DNA of 64,000 nucleotides from Galeruca laticollis. Its lineage: Eukaryota > Arthropoda > Insecta > Coleoptera > Chrysomelidae. This document shows, in pieces, positions 24,090 through 36,069 of the stretch. Made by a program: the position numbers and the translations under genes. The DNA is taken from contig OY998185.1 of assembly GCA_963921935.1 (NCBI GenBank), positions 2,458,001 through 2,522,000 of the forward strand, in the 5' to 3' direction. The notes under the pieces were generated by a model. That model was given only the letters and a program-made list of their open reading frames with translations, ran no database searches and had not been told where the DNA came from. Numbering within the stretch: the first letter of the stretch is position 1; the number at the start of each line of letters is the position of its first letter.

Positions 24090-24533
24090 TGTAATGTTTT
24101 TCTTATTTTTTTAAACAGTAAACGGGTTGGATAAACTTTACACACACTTACTTAATTTATTTATTCACTACACTTATTTACTAATTATATACACAGTATA
24201 GTCACTTAAACTAATTTATATAAACATTTAACTAATTTATATTCACTTATTTACTTGTTTATCTCACGATGTCAAATTATCAACTAAACTCACTCTTCCT
24301 GGTCGTCCCTTATATATTAATGCCTTTTTCACTAGATTATTCTAGATTTCGGCTTACTCAAAAACAATTGGCTTTCTGGTATTTTCTAGATAAGACTGGT
24401 CACAAAAACAATGTCTAGATAAGATTAGTCACAATCGTTAACAATCCCTGCGCGTTTGCCATAATTTTAACTTTCATACCTGGCTTAGACAGATTCGGAC
24501 TTAGGGACTATACCAGTGTGCTGTTTCGTAACA
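24090..24533 (-). repeat. Solo LTR of the macrodomain-Gypsy family
   Basis: TGTAATG...CGTAACA, 444 bp, aligns along its whole length with the LTRs at 41271-41717 and 47229-47693. Shared strings include AACAATTGGCTTTCTGG and CACAAAAACAATGTCTAGATA. No internal part is present. A clear target duplication is not seen (ATGT left, ATAT right). It arose most simply by LTR-LTR recombination of a full element. Confidence 0.85.
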
Positions 24534-25793
24534 ATATAAATTTGAATCCAAATTTAAAACTGATTACATATTAGACAATTCGAAGAATTTATTAAAACAT
24601 TTTAGGACTCTGATCGGGAATTCGACATTTGCCGAGTCAAGTGACAATTCAAAATTTTAAAACATTTAGGAAAACTCATAAACTTTCGTTAATAGATATT
24701 AGATATTCTAGCTCGTAATTTAGTTAATATTAATTTGTATTTGGGTTGATAAAATTTTGTTATTTGTTATAAAAATAAAAATATTTGATTTTGTGATTTG
24801 ATAATTGTAGATAAATTTGAAATTTAACTTACATTAGAAATTGTTTATAATATTTGGAAACGTTTATAGAAATTGAATTTATTTAACTCAATAAAAAATT
24901 TATTTTTTTACAGTGACATTTGGTTGATTATTGATTGCAGACTATTCATTGGAATATATTAAATGCCAAAAAGCAATTAAATAGCCTATTTAATCTTGAA
25001 TAAACAGTCACATGATATTACTGAGTAGATAATACCGAACAAAATTAACAATTAATAGTGAATTTGGAAAATTTATAAAAAAAATCCCAATGGCACAGGA
25101 CCAATTGGACAGGCTTATTCCAGTAACATTTTTGCATAAAACCCTAAATAAAAAATTAGATACATAAGTATGTACAAAAAACCAAAGTAACATTTTGGCA
25201 TCAAATCAAAAACAAGAAAATAAAAAAAATTTCAGGTAAATTTGTGAATTTTCTTAAATAAATGTTTTAATATACGATTTAGAGAAAAATGTTAAGTACA
25301 AAAGCTGTAGAACGTGTTAAGGTGTATGAAAAAGCTCCATAACTTTTTTGCGTCAAATGAAAAACAAAGGAAATACGATTTTTTTCAGCTTTGACAGGCC
25401 GCCATTTTGTTTTACTGGGCCGATTTAACTCATTAACGAACTCATCCAAGATTTTGGCCTAACCGATTTTTGTAGCGAGTTTGGTTTCGATCCGTCAAAA
25501 AATACGCTCTCTATCGTGCTTACGAACCCCAAAACGAAAAGCTGCATTGAAATTGAAGTCGCGTCATGCTACTCTCTACAATAGCCCTATTTCATTCTGA
25601 AATAAGCCTAAACATTTTATTTGATGACGAATTGAACCCACCTGATTTAAAAGTAAGAATAATTCAAAAGTAAATAAATTCATCTTTCGATATAATAAAA
25701 AAAATTATTTTGCTAGCCGGAAATTATTTGACCATAATGGTCAATTTGAAGTACATAAAAATACGTGTGGTTAAAAGGCGTCTGTACAATATT
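24534..25793. other. AT-rich leader region of the Gypsy relic, no gene seen
   Basis: No frame. If the direct repeats at 23494 and 32068 are LTRs, this is the rest of a long 5' LTR or a leader. It holds a GC-richer block (25390-25620) of unknown nature. Confidence 0.3.
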
Positions 25794-25885
25794 GTCGCAG
25801 CCAACGTGAGGCGCGAATAGTAAAAATGTAATAAAAAAGTTTATAAAATTTTGGAAACTTTAGTAATATTTAGAATAAAATTAAA

Positions 25886-27750
25886 ATGGAGAGAAGGATG
25901 ACATTAAGGCATGGAAAGCAAGTAGGAATAGAAAGTGGATCTTATGAAGAAATGGAAGAAAGAAGTCATGAAAGAGATGCACTACTTGGAGCAAGGAATA
26001 GAACAATCAGAGGAAGATCAACATGAACAGAATCTTATCGATAATCAGAGAGAAGAAGCTGAAGAACAAGAGGATAGGAGACAAGAGAGAAGGGAAACTA
26101 CAAGTAGCCATGACCAATTAATGCAATTTTTGATCAGTTTGGATGGAAAAATGGACAAACAAAATGAGAAAAGAGTATGAGGGGAGATATGAATAGTATG
26201 GAAAAGAATTTAACTGAAAAAATGGACAAGATGAATGGAAATATGAATGATATTGAGGGAAACATGAACAAATTAGAAAAGAAAAAAGAAGAACTAAAAA
26301 TGGAGACCTTAAATGAAATTAAGACAGTTGGGGACGAAAACGATCAATTTAGGAAACAAATGGCTGAGGTGAAATTAGATATGGAAGAACAAAATAAGAA
26401 TTTAAAAGTAGAAATCCAAGAAAATGGTTTTAAAATCAGAGAAGATATTGAAAAACAGATAGTAGAAGAAGTTCAAGAATTAGGTAGATGCCTAGAAGAA
26501 AATGTATCTGGAGTATTTCGAGTAGAAGTAAAGAAACAAAATGAAAATATAACTGAAGAAATACAATCTATAAAAGTACAAGGACAAACAAATGAGGAAT
26601 GAATGCAAATGTATCAACAGAATTTGGATAAGAAATTTATTGATTTAAATGGAAGGGTAGAAGAACAAACAGGAATGTGTAAATAAAGGAGTGAAAGTAT
26701 AGACAAATAGAGAATTAGAGGAAATGGATAGAAAATTCCAAGAAATTGTAGAATAAATAGAAGATAACCTAAAACGAAATGGAGGTGGAATTATGTATAC
26801 AGGAAATATGAAATTTGGAGTATAATTTGATGGAAATATGAATATAATCCATCCAAGAGTTTTTATTAAAATTATTAAAAGTAGAATGAAGGGAATAAGA
26901 GATATTGGGAAGAAGAAAATAATTGTCTGAGGAATGTTATCTGAACACATACAGATATGGAAGAATTTGAGAATCAATTTTTTAAATATTTTTGGGGGGA
27001 GATACGATAGGCAAGTTTTAAGGAGAAACTTTATTTTGGTAAATTTGACTACAATCAAAGTAAGAATTTTAATGCATACGCAATGAAAATCTACAACAAT
27101 GCACAATATTTATAGCCAATTATGAGAGAAAAAGAAATGGTATTATATATAGCAAAACATTTTGATCAAGAAATGTCAGAAACTATTGGGATACAAAAGA
27201 TTAAGACAATGGATAGTTTATCTAATTATTTAATGATACTAGAAAGAAGTAATAAGGAAAACAGAAATTAAATAAAAAAATTTGATGGAATAAGGGGGAA
27301 TGGAGATGGATATTACAGATTACAGAAGGGAAAGGTATAATACATATGAAACTAGAAGTTATAGGAATAGGGTTTTTGACAATAGAAGAAATGATAGACA
27401 TGGAGATAGGAATTATAGAAATGAAAATAGAATTACAGAAATGAAGAAAGGAAATATGGAAATGGAGATAAAAATAATGATAATAAGTATTTGAGATTAG
27501 AAGTGATTCTAGAAACTTTGATAGAAGAAATGATAATGAAAATAGAAATGAAAATTGGTGAAAAAATAGAGGGACAGGAAGAAATAATTACAATGATAGA
27601 AGAAATTTTGAAAGAAGAAATGAAGATAGAAGAAACTATACTCTAGAAAATCAAGAAGTGAATTATGATAGAAGAAATCAAGAAATAGAACATAGGAGAC
27701 AAGTAAATATCATACAATATCAAGAAAGGTATGATAATGATCAGAATCAA
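25886..27750 (+). pseudogene. gag: Gag relic with coiled-coil N-terminus
   Basis: ATG at 25886 opens ~47 codons; the reading then continues in another frame from ~25935 to 26180 and in a third from 26177 to 26602. These parts are rich in Glu, Lys, Met and Gln with heptad-like spacing, so they form a long predicted coiled coil. A capsid-like segment follows (about 27030-27270, containing FDYNQSKNFNAYAMKIYNNA), then an Arg/Asn/Asp/Tyr-rich tail made of near-repeats of GAAATGA..ATAGAA. No zinc knuckle is seen. At least five frame breaks are needed to connect it. Confidence 0.65.
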
Positions 27751-27824
27751 AACTAAGATAAAAATTTTGTTTAAATCGCTTTCACGTACATAATATTATT
27801 TTATCTTAAAATGAACATCCTAGA

Positions 27825-28245
27825 GAATTCATTGATATCGAAGAAATTGGGGAAATAAATGAAAAATTAGTTTCAATATTTATTGAAGGTAAGATATTGA
27901 TAGATACAGGATAAGAAGTAACTTTGATAAGTCAAAGGGTTGTAGACAAGTGCATGGAAAATAATATGGTGATAAATACTAATAAAATATCATTAGTGAG
28001 AGCGAACAGCAAAAAATTATATGATACTAATAACATGATTATTGAAGAATTACAATTGGGAAATAATAGATTTAAAGTATAAATGTTAATTATGAAGAAT
28101 TTCAATTATGATGTAATATTAGGAACAGATTAATTAGACAATCACAAAATGATCATTAATCATAAAGTTAAATTGGTAATTTGTAAAGGAGAATATATTA
28201 GTTTTTTTAAACAAGAATCAGATAAAGTAAATGAAGATAAATTTC
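27825..28245 (+). pseudogene. Retroviral-type protease relic
   Basis: Translation gives ILIDTG and, directly after it, a TAA stop, then EVTLISQRVV; a second motif NYDVILGTD precedes another stop. The Asp-Thr-Gly triad and the I-L-G-x-D flap-side motif mark a Gypsy protease of about 100 residues. At least three in-frame stops make it dead. It is followed at once by the tandem repeat block. Confidence 0.7.
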
Positions 28246-28354
28246 ATATATAATGAATCAAATCACTGACGAAAATCAAACATATTTAAAATTTGTGAAC
28301 AAAAATATATAAAAACAAACGGTTTTAAGGATTAAAACTAACTTTTCCGCATCT

Positions 28355-29103
28355 GTCGCCCTGAACAATATTCTATCATAAAATTATCACTTCGGGGGAT
28401 GTATCGTGCTAACAAACCGAAATTTCTCAAAAATAACCAAAAATTCAGTCTATCTGGATTTATAGGACCCGCTGTACTCGCTCTAGTCAACTGAAAATCG
28501 ATAGGGTACATCTGTAAGACACCTTGAACAATATTCAATCATAAAATGAGTCACTTGTATACACGCTGGAGGCTGTATCGTGCTAGCAAACTGAAATTGT
28601 CTAAAAATGACGAAAATTTGGTACTTCAAATACCATAGCACCCGTTGTACTGGCTTTACTGAGTTGAATATCAATAGAGTTCATATTTGAGACGCTCTGA
28701 ATAATATCCAATCATAAAACTTGTATATACTCCGGAGGCTGTATCGTGCTAACAAACTGAAACTTCTCCAAAAATGACAAAAATATCATACTTAAAGTAC
28801 TGTAGCACCTGTTGTATTGGTTCCGGTGAGCTGAAAATCAATAGGTTTCATCAGTGAGATGCCATGAATAATATTCAATCATAAAATTGATGACTTGTTG
28901 AACTACGGAGGCTGTATCGTGCTAACAAACTGAAATTTCTCAACAAATTACAAAATGTCGTACTTCAAGTACAATAGCACCCGTTGTACTGGCTCTGGTA
29001 AACTGAAAATCAATAAAGATCATCTGTGACATGTCCCTTACAATATTCAATCATAAAATTGCTGACTTATTACAATCCGGAGGCTGCATCGTGCTAACAA
29101 GAC
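28355..29103 (+). repeat. ~170-bp tandem satellite, about 4.4 copies
   Basis: The landmark GAACAATATTCAATCATAAA recurs at 28363, 28526, 28699, 28866 and 29038, giving spacings of 163, 173, 167 and 172. Other landmarks repeat in step: GGAGGCTGTATCGTGCTA and AGCACCCGTTGTACTGG. Copies are diverged from each other. The array sits between the protease and RT of the Gypsy relic. Confidence 0.88.
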
Positions 29104-29324
29104 ATGTAAGGAAAAGTGGCCGACGACGACATACACACAGGATTTTTTTTCTAAAAACCGTTTTTTCGTGTTGTTGTTGATGGAAAACGTGGAAATAACT
29201 CATAAAAAATTTTCAAAAAGCCAACTTTTTTTGGGGTAAACCAATACTTTTCTCGCATATAGAAAGGTTGGGCGGAAAAGTAATAGTAATGGAATTGATT
29301 TGACAACTTATTCAATGAGAAAGT

Positions 29325-31740
29325 TCAAGTAGCAACTAAATATGTACATAATCTTGAAATAAATAAAGATATATCAAATTTCAAAGTAAGAACATATCCA
29401 ATTCCGTACAAATTAAAGGATGAAGTATACCAAGAATTATATAACATGTTAAAAGATGGAATAATAGAAAGATCAAATTCACCATATATTAGTGCAGTTA
29501 CTTGTGTACGAAAAAAATCTGGAGAAATAAGAATATGTCTAGATGCAAGAAATATTAATAGTTACACTAAAAAACAATATGAAAGTCCAATGAACATAGA
29601 TAGTATATTTGGTAGAATTCGAGTAAAGTCGAAAATTTACTACTTTTATGGTAGATGGACTGGTATATCAATTTTGTGTGGTACCATTTGGATTGCAGAG
29701 TTCATGTGCTGCTTTGGTAAGGACACTTCATACCATTTTAAATAAATCTGAACATTTTATACTTCATTATAAAGATGATAGTCTTGTATACTCTGAAAAT
29801 GAAGAAAAACATAAAGAACATTTAAATATAATTTTTGAAGAACTAGAAACTGCTGGATTAAAGTTGAACATCGAAAAATGTCAATTCTATCAAGAAGAAG
29901 TGAAATATTTGGGATACGTTTTGAATACCAAAGAAGTTCGTATGGATCCTGATCGAATTAAAACAATATTAGAATACAAAACACCAACTAATTTAAAAAC
30001 TTTGAGAGGGTTTTTAGGAATTTTAAAAGATTGATACCTGATTTAAGTAGAAAAGAAATTCCATTAGTTGAATTACTAAAGAAAGGTGTAAAATGGCACT
30101 GGAATGAACGACATGAAGGAGCATTTAGAGAACTCAAAGAAAATTTCACACATATTCTCAAGGTTTATCATCCACAATATATTAAACAATTTATTTTGAG
30201 AACAGATGCATCAGTTGATCGTTTTGCTGAAGTATTAATACAAGAACAGGAAAAAGGAGAAGTACCTATCAGTTTTGTATCTAGGGTCACTAAACTCCAC
30301 GAAAGAAAATATTCTGTAACGGAACTTGAAATGGCAAGCGTGGTATTATGTATCACTAAATTAGGATTTTTTCACTAGGGGCTAAATTTATAATAGAAAA
30401 TGATCATTCAGCTTTGACATCTATGCTTAAAAATCGATATGCCAATAATATGATACATCGTTGCATTGTACTATTACAAGAATATGATTTCGAAATCAAA
30501 TATATTCCAGGAAAACAAAATATTGTTGCAGATGCTTTAAGTAGAGAAACACAGAACATATTCGAACAGAGAAAGTATAAAATAGGTATAAATACAATAT
30601 TACAAGAGGAAGAACTGTATTCACTGGACAAAATTAGGCAAGATCATCAAAATTTAAAATCGAATTATAAAAATAACGCTATTAATATAGAAGAAATATT
30701 GTATAAATGTTTAGAATATAGAAAGGTATTTGCAATTACACAAGATTATGCAAAGAAAATTTTGAAAAATTTACATGAAGAATATGGACATGTTGGGGCT
30801 AGAAAATTATGGATACTCTCTAGAGGAAACTATATTACAAAAAAGGATTTAGTAATTGCCAAGAATATCTGTAAATTATGTACTATATGTCAACTAGCAA
30901 AAGAAAAAAATTATCACAATAAAAATTTGGCAAAGTCAATAGGGACACAAATTCCATTACAGATTGTAGCTGTAGTTTTTATAAGCAATTTAGGGAAAAC
31001 AAACACATATTTGTTATCATGGACATATTCACAAAATTTGTTAAAGTATTCCCACGTAAATGAACCAATGCAAAAACTGTCATAGGTTTTCTGAAAATGT
31101 ATATTGAAAATTATGGAACACCAAAAACAAAAATTTTGGACCAAGCAACATATTTTGAAAGTGAAAAATTAGCACAGTTTAGCCAAAATCAGATAATTGA
31201 TTTACATTTTATTAGTATTAGGAAACCATCCTCAAATCCAGCAGAAAGATACATTAAAGAAATAAACAAATATCTACGAATATTGTGTATCAGGATCACT
31301 GTCAATGGGAAAATAATTTAAACCAGGTGGAAAGATTCCTTAATCAGATACCTACCTCTTGGTATTACAAATGAATGCCCAGAGTATTTATTTACATGCA
31401 CAATACCTCAAAGAAATTGGGTAGTTAATCGGAAATTACAATTGGAAGATGTTATGAATAAGGTGAATGACAGATTACAGAAACAAGCTAAACGATATAT
31501 TAAAAGGATGAATCAAAAAAATAAGTAGAAGACTGTTTTTGAAAAAGGAGAATTAGTAATTGTAAGATCATTACAAGTTGCAAAAAGATCGGAGAATTGT
31601 TGTACAAAATTATTACTACCATTTGAGGGACCCTATATTTTAGGTAATATAAATTACTAGATCCGAATACCGGTAATGAAAGAGGGATTTTTAACATTGA
31701 GCAAATATATAAATGTTATGTATAATTTGGAACAAATGAT
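29325..31740 (+). pseudogene. pol: Pol relic: RT, RNase H, integrase
   Basis: RT starts at ~29325 with DGIIERSNSPY (29455) and an RICLDARNIN motif; after a shift near 29650 the palm shows HYKDDSLVYS where the family has Y-x-D-D. RNase H (30031-30378) keeps an RTDAS motif and an E-L-E-M-A segment. Integrase (30414-31321) has an HHCC finger (EEYGHVGARKLW ... CKLCTICQ); the first catalytic Asp reads Val (VAVVFISN), the second lies in LDQATYFES, and the third appears as NPAERYIKE. A tail with LLLPFEGPYIL ends near 31650. Stops or shifts at about 29650, 30030, 30378, 31085, 31321, 31528 and 31660. Confidence 0.85.
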
Positions 31741-32067
31741 GTTATGTCACGTGAACTTTTAAAAATGGATATTGTAGAATTAATAAGTTGTATTGGGATT
31801 CAGGGTAATTGATTAATATTAGTGTAGATAGTATATTATAAATAGATTCGTAATTATTTGGAAAACAATCAAAACGTTATGAAAATAATAGAGTAATATT
31901 GGATTAATAGTGAAAGATGAAATTATAAGAATATACAATAATCGATTTGTTATTCATTTATTATCGGGACAGTTCCTTTATTTAAAATTTATTTATTTAT
32001 TTATGTGCAATACTTTTCGAATACCCAGTATTGTATACGAGATCAAAATGGTGTGATCCAGTATATG

Positions 32068-32518
32068 TCAAATTTGGCATTATTTAATTTTAGACGACAT
32101 TTACATAGAATATATTCAATAATAGATAAGGCATGTCATAATATAATGAGGAAATATTTAAAATTAAAAACAGAGGTCACTGTAGGCATTTATTAAGAAT
32201 AAAAGAAAACAAATCTCTTTGTAGATAGGAATTATTAAAAAATAATAGATCAGAAAACAAATTTAGTTTTTTTTAAAAAGAGGAAAGTTGTAACTACAAT
32301 ATAATGTTTTTTGTTGATTGGGAAAAAGTAGTTCAGTTGAATTTGGGATCACGTACAGATACATCATATTTGAGAGTTTTCCAAATATTTGCAAAAATAA
32401 TATAGCAATTTAAATAATGTAATAAATAATATAAAGCTTCATTCGATACCCATTGTAAATTCGGTGCGTGTGTGTTTGGGAAAATTAAATCATATTTCGA
32501 AAAATGTGAATGATCCAA
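32068..32518 (+). repeat. Right copy of the ~450-bp direct repeat
   Basis: Partner of 23494-23935 in the same orientation; see that entry. This copy has an extra ~20-base T/A insertion near 32265. It starts 220 bases after the last integrase remnants. Confidence 0.7.
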
Positions 32519-33222
32519 ATTTGAAAAAAAAATTATTTCCTTTTTTCGGTGAAATTCCAAGTAGTCGGCTGATTGAGGCCTTGGAATTAGCCGAAGGGGG
32601 AGATTCGTTGCGCAAAGTAAGCAGATTGAGATTACGGAATCGGATCACTTCCTAGATTAATGAACGAATAGAGAGAAATGCAACGGGGAACCAGAGAATA
32701 GAAATGAAGGAGTAGGATTTCACGTAAAAAAGAGATACAAAGTAAAATAGTATATTTCGAAGCGATGACAATAAAAATACGTAACGATATTTAATATATA
32801 TTCACAAATAAAGGTGGCATAAGAAAAAGGAAAAAGTGACTTATATGAACTCTTCTTATTACCAGTTATTGTTTCAACTAACATGTCAACAATATGTCAA
32901 ACTGACCCTGTGTTAAAATGGACGTAAAATTTCAGTTTACCACAATTTGTATTATATTTTTTCATATAGACCCAAATATCACCTTTTTGAAATTCAAGTA
33001 TCAATATTACAATCATATTTCAAGTCGAAGCTATTAATCATCAATATCTTTAATATTCTACACCACTATTGTGCTTTTATATTAATATGTGTAATGGATT
33101 CTTTTGTAATTGAATCTGACATGAAACGTACTTCTACTTCTTAGGCTGGAAAAATTTGCAAAATTCTACACACCACCATGTTCAGTCTATCAATAATTTT
33201 TTTTACTACTAATACTTTTCAG
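32519..33222. other. AT-rich region, intron of the thyroglobulin-domain gene if that call is right
   Basis: No supportable gene. 32560-32660 is GC-richer (TTGGAATTAGCCGAAGGGGG) but not recognised. The right end is a polypyrimidine tract and AG (33221-33222). Confidence 0.4.
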
Positions 33223-33435
33223 GCTGCCAAACCCTGAGAATGGCTGCGTCTAGGAGAGCAAAAGCACTTGGTATGGAGCCCAAATCCGTAAGAATGCCAA
33301 GATGCAATAAAGTGGGAGGATTTGAACCTATTCAATGTGATAATGAGATAGTAAGTTCTTGTTGGTGTGTAGATGAAGCTGGATTTGAACTAGCAGGGAC
33401 CAGAGCTCCCGCAGCAGCACTTGTGAATTGTACTG
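33223..33435 (+). CDS. Internal exon encoding one thyroglobulin type-1 domain
   Basis: Acceptor TTTTACTACTAATACTTTTCAG ends at 33222 and donor GTAAGT starts at 33436. The 213-base exon begins with two bases of a split codon and ends with one, so both introns are in phase 1, as in shuffled extracellular modules. The 70 complete codons hold six Cys in the thyroglobulin type-1 arrangement: C-Q-T-L-R at the start, PRC, a GFEPIQC motif, SCWCVDE, GTR and NCT at the end. Such domains occur in secreted and matrix proteins (nidogen, SMOC, testican, papilin-like proteins, protease inhibitors). Which gene this belongs to is not visible, because the neighbouring exons are not in the window or not recognisable. 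Confidence 0.85.
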
Positions 33436-34352
33436 GTAAGTAAAGGAAACTACATTTGGGGACAGTATGAATGTACCAAATAGGAAAATGAATTTTTCTT
33501 TTAGAATTATTGTCACAGTAAAATCATAGTGATTTCTTTTTTATACTTGTTTGTATTGTTTAGCTAAGTTTAAGTCTCCCTCTGCTGCTTTACATTATTG
33601 TAAATTTTACAAGTAGACTATAATATCTCCTACTAATTTATTAGAAATCTACTTACTATACAAAATTATAACATTGACAACAAATTCACTGAATGTCTAT
33701 TTATGACGTGTTAATCTACTAATATAGTAGTTATTCCCAATTTTGTGTCTTAATTTTTTGGTCAGAGTAAATCGAATTTTATGCGCAAAAATATGATTTT
33801 TCATGTAAAAATTTTATATTTCATACAGAGGTGGAAAGCAAATATTGTTAAGATAATATAGAGAGGAGACAAAGTATAATTTTAACAAATCTGGAAAAAG
33901 CTAAAATTGAAATTCAACATTATTCAGATTCTTTTGAAGGCTAAACACATGTCGGTACAACCCTATGAATTTGACTATGGACATTCTATGATTTACCATT
34001 CTAACGTCCATCCTGATTATTATTGCGCTTAACTGTTTTAACCCTTGCGTTATGGAATCTATTTTTAGAATTTTTCTGATTTTCTTAATATGAAACAATA
34101 ATATTTCGCTTAAATATTTATTTTACTTAGAGATAGTAATCTCGTAGGATGAGTATTAAGCGAGAAATACCTTTAAAAAAAGAAATTTATTGTAGACTTT
34201 AGAATTTTGTGAAGTTTCTGGCGATGCAGGATATCTTAAGTTGATCACATAATGGAATTAGTTGAACAATGGAAATGTATTTAATTTAATTTCATCAAAG
34301 TTACTCTTGTTACCTCATGTTGGGAATAACAACTATACTAAACTCAACTTAC
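33436..34352. other. AT-rich region, no gene seen
   Basis: Intronic on the plus strand if the thyroglobulin exon continues to the right; also intronic on the minus strand if the exon at 34353-34439 is real. No further exon is recognised. Confidence 0.35.
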
Positions 34353-34439
34353 ACAGGCGAACAGCTCATACAATAATACAAGCATCATCACCAGGTAGTT
34401 GAAGCTCTTGGTAGCCATTCTCGGCTCCGAATAGTCCAT
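34353..34439 (-). CDS. Possible first exon of a membrane or secreted protein
   Basis: Minus-strand ATG at 34439 opens exactly 29 codons and then meets GTAAGT (34352-34347), giving a phase-0 intron. After eight polar residues the peptide has a strongly hydrophobic run (LVMMLVLLYELFAC), which fits a signal peptide or first membrane span. GC content is higher than in the flanks. The frame is also open upstream of the ATG for some codons. I do not recognise the protein, and no downstream exon is found on this strand. Confidence 0.4.
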
Positions 34440-35000
34440 TTTCGTCAGTAATAATGTCACTTCTTTGGTGTGTCGGTCTAACAGATGCGGACATATAGTG
34501 GAATCAAACCCCCCCTTTACGTGAATAGCACGTGCATTTGTTTACATGAAGCGCATAAGCATATGAACATACACGGTCTGCAATTTCTAAAGGGAATAAC
34601 TTTGCAGCTCTTATTTATATTTTCTTTTGTACTTACCACGATAGAATTATGTAGTAAAAATATGAGACTAAGAAGCTATCTGGCAAGAAAAAAAACAAGT
34701 ATCAACGATTAAAATTCAACGCGAATCAGACAATTTCTAATAATTGAGATTATTGTCTCAATATAACTAAGCCGTTAAATGACTTTTTGTGACACCTATT
34801 CATTTTCTTAAGAGATTACTCTCTAGACGGATTTTGTTCGACTACTGACCCTGTTTGCAATATTAAATACATAAAAATTATATATGGAACTGGGTCAACT
34901 TTGGGTCACACGTTAGTCATTTAAACTATACTATTCAATTGTAAGAGTAAAATTATAACCAATCATAGTCTGGTACGCACTTTTCTATCTATCTATGTAT

Positions 35001-35035
<35 letters not shown>

Positions 35036-35385
35036 ATTTTATTCATTTTTCTTGGGCATCAGGTTAATCGTAAATTCTGTATCAATTTATATTTTATTTG
35101 ACGTTTCGCTCCCTAATTCGGAGCATTTTCAAAAATTGTATACATTGATGTTAAACAATAAATTGAAATCGATTGAAATATTAAAATTGAATGTACACAA
35201 AGAGACGACAAAAACTGGTAACTAATAAAATAATTTCAAAAACGATAAAATCGAAAGTACCTGCCTTAGAAACAACACTTTACAATATACCAGGGACATT
35301 CAATTAGTTGATGTTATGATTATAATCATAACATCATTGTAGTATTAAAACACCTATTACAGTATTACAAGCAATAAGCAAACAA
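34440..35385. other. No gene seen; TA microsatellite and a dispersed-repeat motif
   Basis: (TA)n at 34996-35035. At 35100-35137 lies TTGACGTTTCGCTCCCTAAT with CGGAGCATTTTCAAAA, a string type found near insect Penelope and other repeats. The rest is leader-like sequence before the gag fragment. Confidence 0.4.
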
Positions 35386-36069
35386 GTGAAAATGGCCACG
35401 AGCATGAATAATTTCTTTGATTTCGCGAGTAAGGTATTGCCTACTGAATTTAAGGGCGAAGCGTGCAAGTTGCAATCATTTTCGGATTCGTTAGATTTAC
35501 TACAAATAAACGCAACAGGTAACGAAGAAAAGGCAGTTCTATTAATTAAAACCAGACTGACAGGAAAAGCAGATATCGGGAACAAGCTTAAGTCCGGAAT
35601 AAAAGGAGATAATCCAAGTCTTCTTTTGGCAAAGCTGCACAAAGTAAGGCAAAACGGGAAGGATATAACAAATTACGCAACGGAAATGGATAAGTTGGCG
35701 CAGAAATTACAGGCAGCATATGTGTCGGAATGTATGCCAGAGAATTTAGCAGAGATATATACCAAAGAGGCAACGATTAAGGCAGTGATGATGAACGCCA
35801 CAACGAACGCGACGAAAACAATTATAGCAGCGGGAAGGTTCTAAAACACTCAAGAAGTACAATCTAAATTGGTGTCAGTTGAAGGCATAGTAAGCCAGCA
35901 ACAAGCATTACTTTTTAAATACAATAGGAATTTCTTCACAAAACCAGACTTTAACTATAGGAGCAAGCAGATAAGAGGGAACAACAGCAGAATGTATAAC
36001 GGCAACCCTCATGGAAGGACGTTCAGACAGTACAACCAAGGAAACGGGTATAACAGTTATGATTTGTAA
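35386..36069 (+). pseudogene. gag: Orphan retrotransposon gag fragment
   Basis: An ATG at 35392 gives a ~150-codon frame to a TAA at 35842, and the same reading resumes to 36069. The first part looks like a Gypsy/errantivirus capsid: LQSFSDSLDLLQ, then LLIKTRLTGKA, then LHKVRQNGKDITNYATEMDKL with A-Y-V-S-E. The second part (35870-36069) is an Arg/Asn/Gly/Tyr-rich basic tail without zinc knuckle. There is no protease or RT downstream and no LTR pair. GC content is higher than the surroundings. It may be a truncated insertion or a processed fragment; domestication is unlikely with the stop, though only one lesion is visible. Confidence 0.65.

Larger units (their letters stand above)
25794..31850 (+). 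mobile_element. Old Ty3/Gypsy retrotransposon relic
   Basis: Plus-strand order: a tRNA-Lys-like primer site (TGTCGCAGCCAACGTGAGG, near 25793-25812, diverged from the usual TGGCGCCCAACGTGGGG), gag, protease, a satellite block (28355-29103), RT, RNase H and integrase with tail. Every domain is split by stops and frame changes, and codon positions are strongly A-rich. Ends are not defined. Confidence 0.8.

Noticed and set aside
28355..29103. CRISPR-like array
   Set aside because: The ~170-bp units are repeated along their whole length with no short repeat-unique spacer pattern, and the genome is eukaryotic.
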